From Chloroflexota bacterium (GTDB lineage: Bacteria > Chloroflexota > Anaerolineae > Caldilineales > Caldilineaceae): a stretch of DNA of 8,547 bases. Below, piece by piece: positions 6,793 through 8,547 of the stretch. The DNA lies in assembly GCA_003577365.1 (NCBI GenBank), contig QEUY01000145.1:1-8547 (forward strand), given 5' to 3'. The number at the start of each line of letters is the position of its first letter. The stretch's first letter is position 1. The notes under the pieces were generated by a model. The model was given only the letters and a program-made list of their open reading frames with translations, did no database searches and had not been told where the DNA came from. The translations under genes were made by a program, and so were the position numbers.

Positions 6793-6824
6793 TGTTCACG
6801 CTCACGAATGTTCACGCTCACGAA
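6793..6824. repeat. Perfect 16-bp tandem repeat between the two redox genes
   Basis: Two abutting identical copies of TGTTCACGCTCACGAA (6793-6808 and 6809-6824) occupy the middle of the 102-bp gap between the disulfide oxidoreductase gene (ends 6851) and the reductase gene (starts 6748). Read on the coding (minus) strand each copy is TTCGTGAGCGTGAACA. It could be a regulator-binding site for separate control of the reductase, or a recent slippage duplication. No clear promoter was found around it: only an AT-rich TAGTTAAT lies just downstream. Confidence 0.85.
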
Positions 6825-6850
6825 GTGGAGACGCACAGCGCCGTTGCCGA

Positions 6851-7513
6851 CTACTGCTTTACGGCCAGCGCCTCTTGTATCTTGGCCATGAGCATGGCTT
6901 CGGGCGCGGCCCCTTCGATGTGGGTCTCCTCGTTGATCACGGTGCGCGGCACACCCATCACCTGATACTTCTGCGACAGATAGGGGAACTCGATCGCCTC
7001 GACCATATCCCCTCTCACCAGGTCGCTCTCTAGCGCCAACATATGCGCCAGCCGCACCGCCTGCGGGCAGTAGGGGCAGGTGGGCGTGACAAAGACCTGT
7101 AGATGCAGCGGTTCGGTCAGCGCGGCCAGTTGGGCGCGCGTCTGCTGGCTCAGCCCCGAATCCCGCTGCGACACCATGACGATATCCTCAATCAAGGTGC
7201 TGAACTCATAGCCCGACGGGATGCCGTAAAAACGGATGCCATAATCCTTGGGCGTGTCGCCGTCCGCCACAATCGCCAGCGCCGGAATCTTGTCGATGCC
7301 ATACTCGTCGGCGACCGCCTTGTCGGCCACAAAGTCATAGACCTCGACGGCCAGCTTATCGGAAAGCGCCGCCACCTCCTCCACCAACTGGCGGGTCTCG
7401 GCGCAATATTGGCATTCCATCTGCTGCGTAAAGACCACCAACTTGACCGGCTGGTCCAAGTTGGCAAATTCCTCTTTGACCTGGCTCTGAATTTCTGCGT
7501 TGAGTAGGCTCAT
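6851..7513 (-). CDS. Protein disulfide oxidoreductase (two thioredoxin folds)
   Basis: Encodes 220 residues, close to the roughly 226 of the archaeal PDO family (Pyrococcus furiosus glutaredoxin-like protein). Two tandem thioredoxin-fold units each have an active site: CQYC at Cys34/Cys37 in the first and CPYC at Cys146/Cys149 in the second, the same pair as in the archaeal enzyme as I recall it. Each unit has its cis-proline loop (DKIPAL, Pro77; MGVPRT, Pro189). PDOs act in the cytoplasm to form, reduce or shuffle protein disulfides and are recycled by a thioredoxin-reductase-like flavoprotein, which is the next gene downstream. The start ATG 7513 has AAGGAAA about 7-8 nt upstream and yields the family-like N-terminus MSLLNAEIQ. 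An upstream in-frame ATG at 7552 would add 13 residues without similar support. A GC-rich palindrome lies just before the ribosome binding site. Confidence 0.93.
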   Translation of the reverse strand: MSLLNAEIQSQVKEEFANLDQPVKLVVFTQQMECQYCAETRQLVEEVAALSDKLAVEVYDFVADKAVADEYGIDKIPALAIVADGDTPKDYGIRFYGIPSGYEFSTLIEDIVMVSQRDSGLSQQTRAQLAALTEPLHLQVFVTPTCPYCPQAVRLAHMLALESDLVRGDMVEAIEFPYLSQKYQVMGVPRTVINEETHIEGAAPEAMLMAKIQEALAVKQ

Positions 7514-7532
7514 GATTGCTTTCCTTTCATTG

Positions 7533-7547
7533 CCGCGCCAGGCGCGG
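7533..7547. other. GC-rich palindrome next to the PDO ribosome binding site
   Basis: CCGCGCC (7533-7539) and GGCGCGG (7541-7547) form a perfect inverted repeat around one base. As RNA the stem would be 5 bp with a 5-nt loop, ending only about 6 nt before the Shine-Dalgarno of the disulfide oxidoreductase gene. It could be an operator or an RNA element affecting translation initiation; chance in GC-rich DNA is possible. Confidence 0.4.
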
Positions 7548-7597
7548 GCCATTGGCGACCGCGCGGGCCGCCGTTGTAGATGCCTTCTATTTAGTTA

Positions 7598-7623
7598 GAT
7601 GCAGGCCGGGGCAAAAGGTTACA
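7598..7623 (-). promoter_or_regulatory. Weak ECF-type promoter candidate before the PDO gene
   Basis: On the minus strand TGTAAC (complement of 7618-7623, overlapping the anti-sigma stop codon) is followed after 16 bp by CATC (complement of 7598-7601). The AAC core and the spacing resemble ECF sigma promoters such as TGAAAC-N16-CGTA, but both boxes are imperfect. A sigma70-like TTTTGC-N17-TAAATA reading of the same stretch is equally weak. It would allow the two redox genes to be transcribed separately from the sigma/anti-sigma pair. Confidence 0.2.
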
Positions 7624-7927
7624 AAGCGGGCGCGGGCAAATCCAACACGGCATACAGCCGCGCGGCGGCCTCTGGGGGCAGTTCGGCGGCAGGCAGCGCG
7701 CGATAGAGCCGCACAGTGCGGTCGAGGGTGTTGACCACCACGCGGCAGTCGGGGCAGGTCGCCAGATGGGCGTCGATGGCGGCGCACACCTCGGCCGCGG
7801 CCTCGCCGTCCAGATAGTCCGAAAGCTGGGCGCAGATCTCTTGGCAGGGCCGGGGCGCGCTCGACGATGTCGCGCCCAACTGAGGCGCGCTCGACGATGT
7901 CGCGCCCGATTGGGTACTACTGGTCAT
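7619..7927 (-). CDS. ZAS-type zinc-finger anti-sigma factor, RsrA-like
   Basis: Small soluble protein of 102 residues with no membrane segment. It carries the zinc-binding anti-sigma signature HLATCPDC (His54, Cys58, Cys61; Hx3Cx2C), preceded by Cys28 in CQEIC, with further cysteines at 32 and 48. Spacing Cys28-26-His54-4-Cys58-3-Cys61 equals that of Cys11, His37, Cys41, Cys44 in Streptomyces RsrA, and Cys48 falls where RsrA has Cys31 (from memory). Proteins of this kind hold an ECF sigma factor inactive while zinc-bound; oxidation to a disulfide releases zinc and sigma in RsrA. Start ATG 7927 has GGGAG 8 nt upstream and overlaps the sigma gene end by 11 nt, so the two are translationally coupled. 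Residues 6-25 are a Ser/Ala-rich duplication (two ten-residue units) ahead of the zinc domain. Redox sensing is inferred, not shown. Confidence 0.9.
   Translation of the reverse strand: MTSSTQSGATSSSAPQLGATSSSAPRPCQEICAQLSDYLDGEAAAEVCAAIDAHLATCPDCRVVVNTLDRTVRLYRALPAAELPPEAAARLYAVLDLPAPAL
7853..7912. repeat. 30-bp tandem repeat in the anti-sigma gene
   Basis: Two 30-bp units encode QSGATSSSAP and QLGATSSSAP (residues 6-15 and 16-25). The inner 24 bp are identical (7854-7877 and 7884-7907). Each 24-bp block is itself an inverted repeat, GGCGCG and CGCGCC around an 11-nt centre. It lies just downstream of the sigma stop codon, so it is both a protein linker and a possible pair of RNA hairpins in the shared transcript. 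Confidence 0.88.
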
Positions 7928-8547
7928 GGGTGTCGCTCCCGTCTGTCTGCGGGGCAGGCTTGCCCGCAAAATAGGCCGACAGCGCCGCACGCAGCGCCAT
8001 GCGGGCGCGATGCAGCCGTACCTTGACATTGGCCTCGGAGATGCCGACGGCTTCGGCCGTCTCGGCGGTGGACAGCCCTTCCAGGTCGCGCCAGACAAAG
8101 ACGATGCGCAGGTCGGGCGGCAGATCGGCGATCGCCGCCTGCATGACGCCATGCAGTTCGGCGTCCAGCAGCGCGGCCTCCGGCAGCCCCGACCAGTCGA
8201 CAAAATAGCGCGGCAGCTCGGCATCCGGCGCGTCTTCGACTTGCTCGACGGAAAGCACTTCAGGGGAATGGGCCTCGGCGCGGCGGCGCATCAGACAGGC
8301 GTTGGTGGCGATACGGTAGAGCCAGGTGGAAAGGCGCGCCCGCCCCTCAAAGCGCGGCAGCGCCGTCATGACGCTGAGAAAGGTCTCCTGCAGCGTCTCC
8401 TCGGCGTCGTACGGGTTGCCGCACATGCGCAGGGCGACGTTGTAGACAGTGTCTTGGTGGGCGGCCACGATAGCAGCCAAGGCGGCTTTGTCGCCCTGTT
8501 GCGCCTGGGCGATCAGGCTGGCTTCGTCTTCTAGGACGGCTTGATTC
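7917..8547 (-). CDS. ECF-family RNA polymerase sigma factor (5' end outside window)
   Basis: The last 209 residues are present. The reading frame stays open to the right edge and already reads as sigma sequence there (DEASLIAQAQQGDKAAL), so the true start lies beyond 8547 and the TTG at 8480 is not the start. Region 2 follows (VYNVALRMCGNPYDAEE ... QETFLSV ... LSTWLYRIATNACL), which binds core polymerase and the -10 element. Then comes an acidic linker, and region 4 (LPPDLRIVFVWRDLEGLSTA ... GISEANVKVRLHRARMALR) with the helix-turn-helix for the -35 element. There is no region 1.1 or 3, as usual in ECF (group 4) sigma factors. It overlaps the downstream anti-sigma gene, a standard sigma/anti-sigma operon. 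Proximity to disulfide-relay genes suggests a thiol-stress role like SigR. The exact ECF subgroup cannot be assigned. Confidence 0.94.
   Translation of the reverse strand, partial: NQAVLEDEASLIAQAQQGDKAALAAIVAAHQDTVYNVALRMCGNPYDAEETLQETFLSVMTALPRFEGRARLSTWLYRIATNACLMRRRAEAHSPEVLSVEQVEDAPDAELPRYFVDWSGLPEAALLDAELHGVMQAAIADLPPDLRIVFVWRDLEGLSTAETAEAVGISEANVKVRLHRARMALRAALSAYFAGKPAPQTDGSDTHDQ

Noticed and set aside
7928..8224. Longer version of the anti-sigma gene starting inside the sigma gene
   Set aside because: The extra residues are an out-of-frame reading of the sigma factor; ATG 7927 has a good ribosome binding site and a typical 11-nt overlap.
8478..8480. TTG as start codon of the sigma factor
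   Set aside because: The frame stays open to the window edge and the upstream residues match the usual N-terminal sequence of ECF sigma region 2, so the gene is truncated by the window instead.
7926..8534. 202-residue plus-strand open frame opposite the sigma factor gene
   Set aside because: Shadow frame without motifs; the minus strand has clear sigma regions 2 and 4.

Overview
The window is GC-rich and densely coded. It suggests a bacterium, most likely a member of the Chloroflexota (Anaerolineae or Caldilineae type). This lineage guess is an inference from the high GC, the secreted lamin-tail/phospholipase-D-like protein, and the pairing of an archaeal/thermophile-type protein disulfide oxidoreductase with a thioredoxin-reductase-like flavoprotein. 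There is no rRNA or other marker to settle it.

Layout. Positions 1-449 are mostly non-coding and hold a large hairpin and a good sigma70-type promoter. The promoter leads into a complete YifB/ComM-family AAA+ ATPase gene on the plus strand (450-1994). Positions 1995-2280 hold a 13-bp tandem repeat and small coding-like scraps, possibly the remains of a toxin-antitoxin pair. A complete tRNA-Pro(GGG) unit with its own promoter and U-tract terminator lies on the minus strand (2277-2466). The plus strand then carries a secreted two-HKD phospholipase-D-like protein with a lamin-tail domain (2561-4510) and an extended-SDR NAD-dependent epimerase/dehydratase (4709-5710). The epimerase stop codon sits inside a perfect 12-bp hairpin at the convergent junction.

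The right third (5768-8547) is read entirely on the minus strand. In transcription order it holds an ECF sigma factor (5' end outside the window), a ZAS-type zinc anti-sigma factor overlapping it by 11 nt, a protein disulfide oxidoreductase (CQYC and CPYC active sites), and a thioredoxin-reductase-like flavoprotein. The anti-sigma cysteine/histidine spacing matches the thiol-redox sensor RsrA of Streptomyces as I remember it. The two effector genes form a dithiol/disulfide relay. The simplest reading is a compact SigR/RsrA-like disulfide-stress module sitting beside its effector pathway. The reductase keeps its CATC redox centre but has lost the usual NADPH-recognition residues, so its electron donor is uncertain. 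This is the most interesting part of the window.
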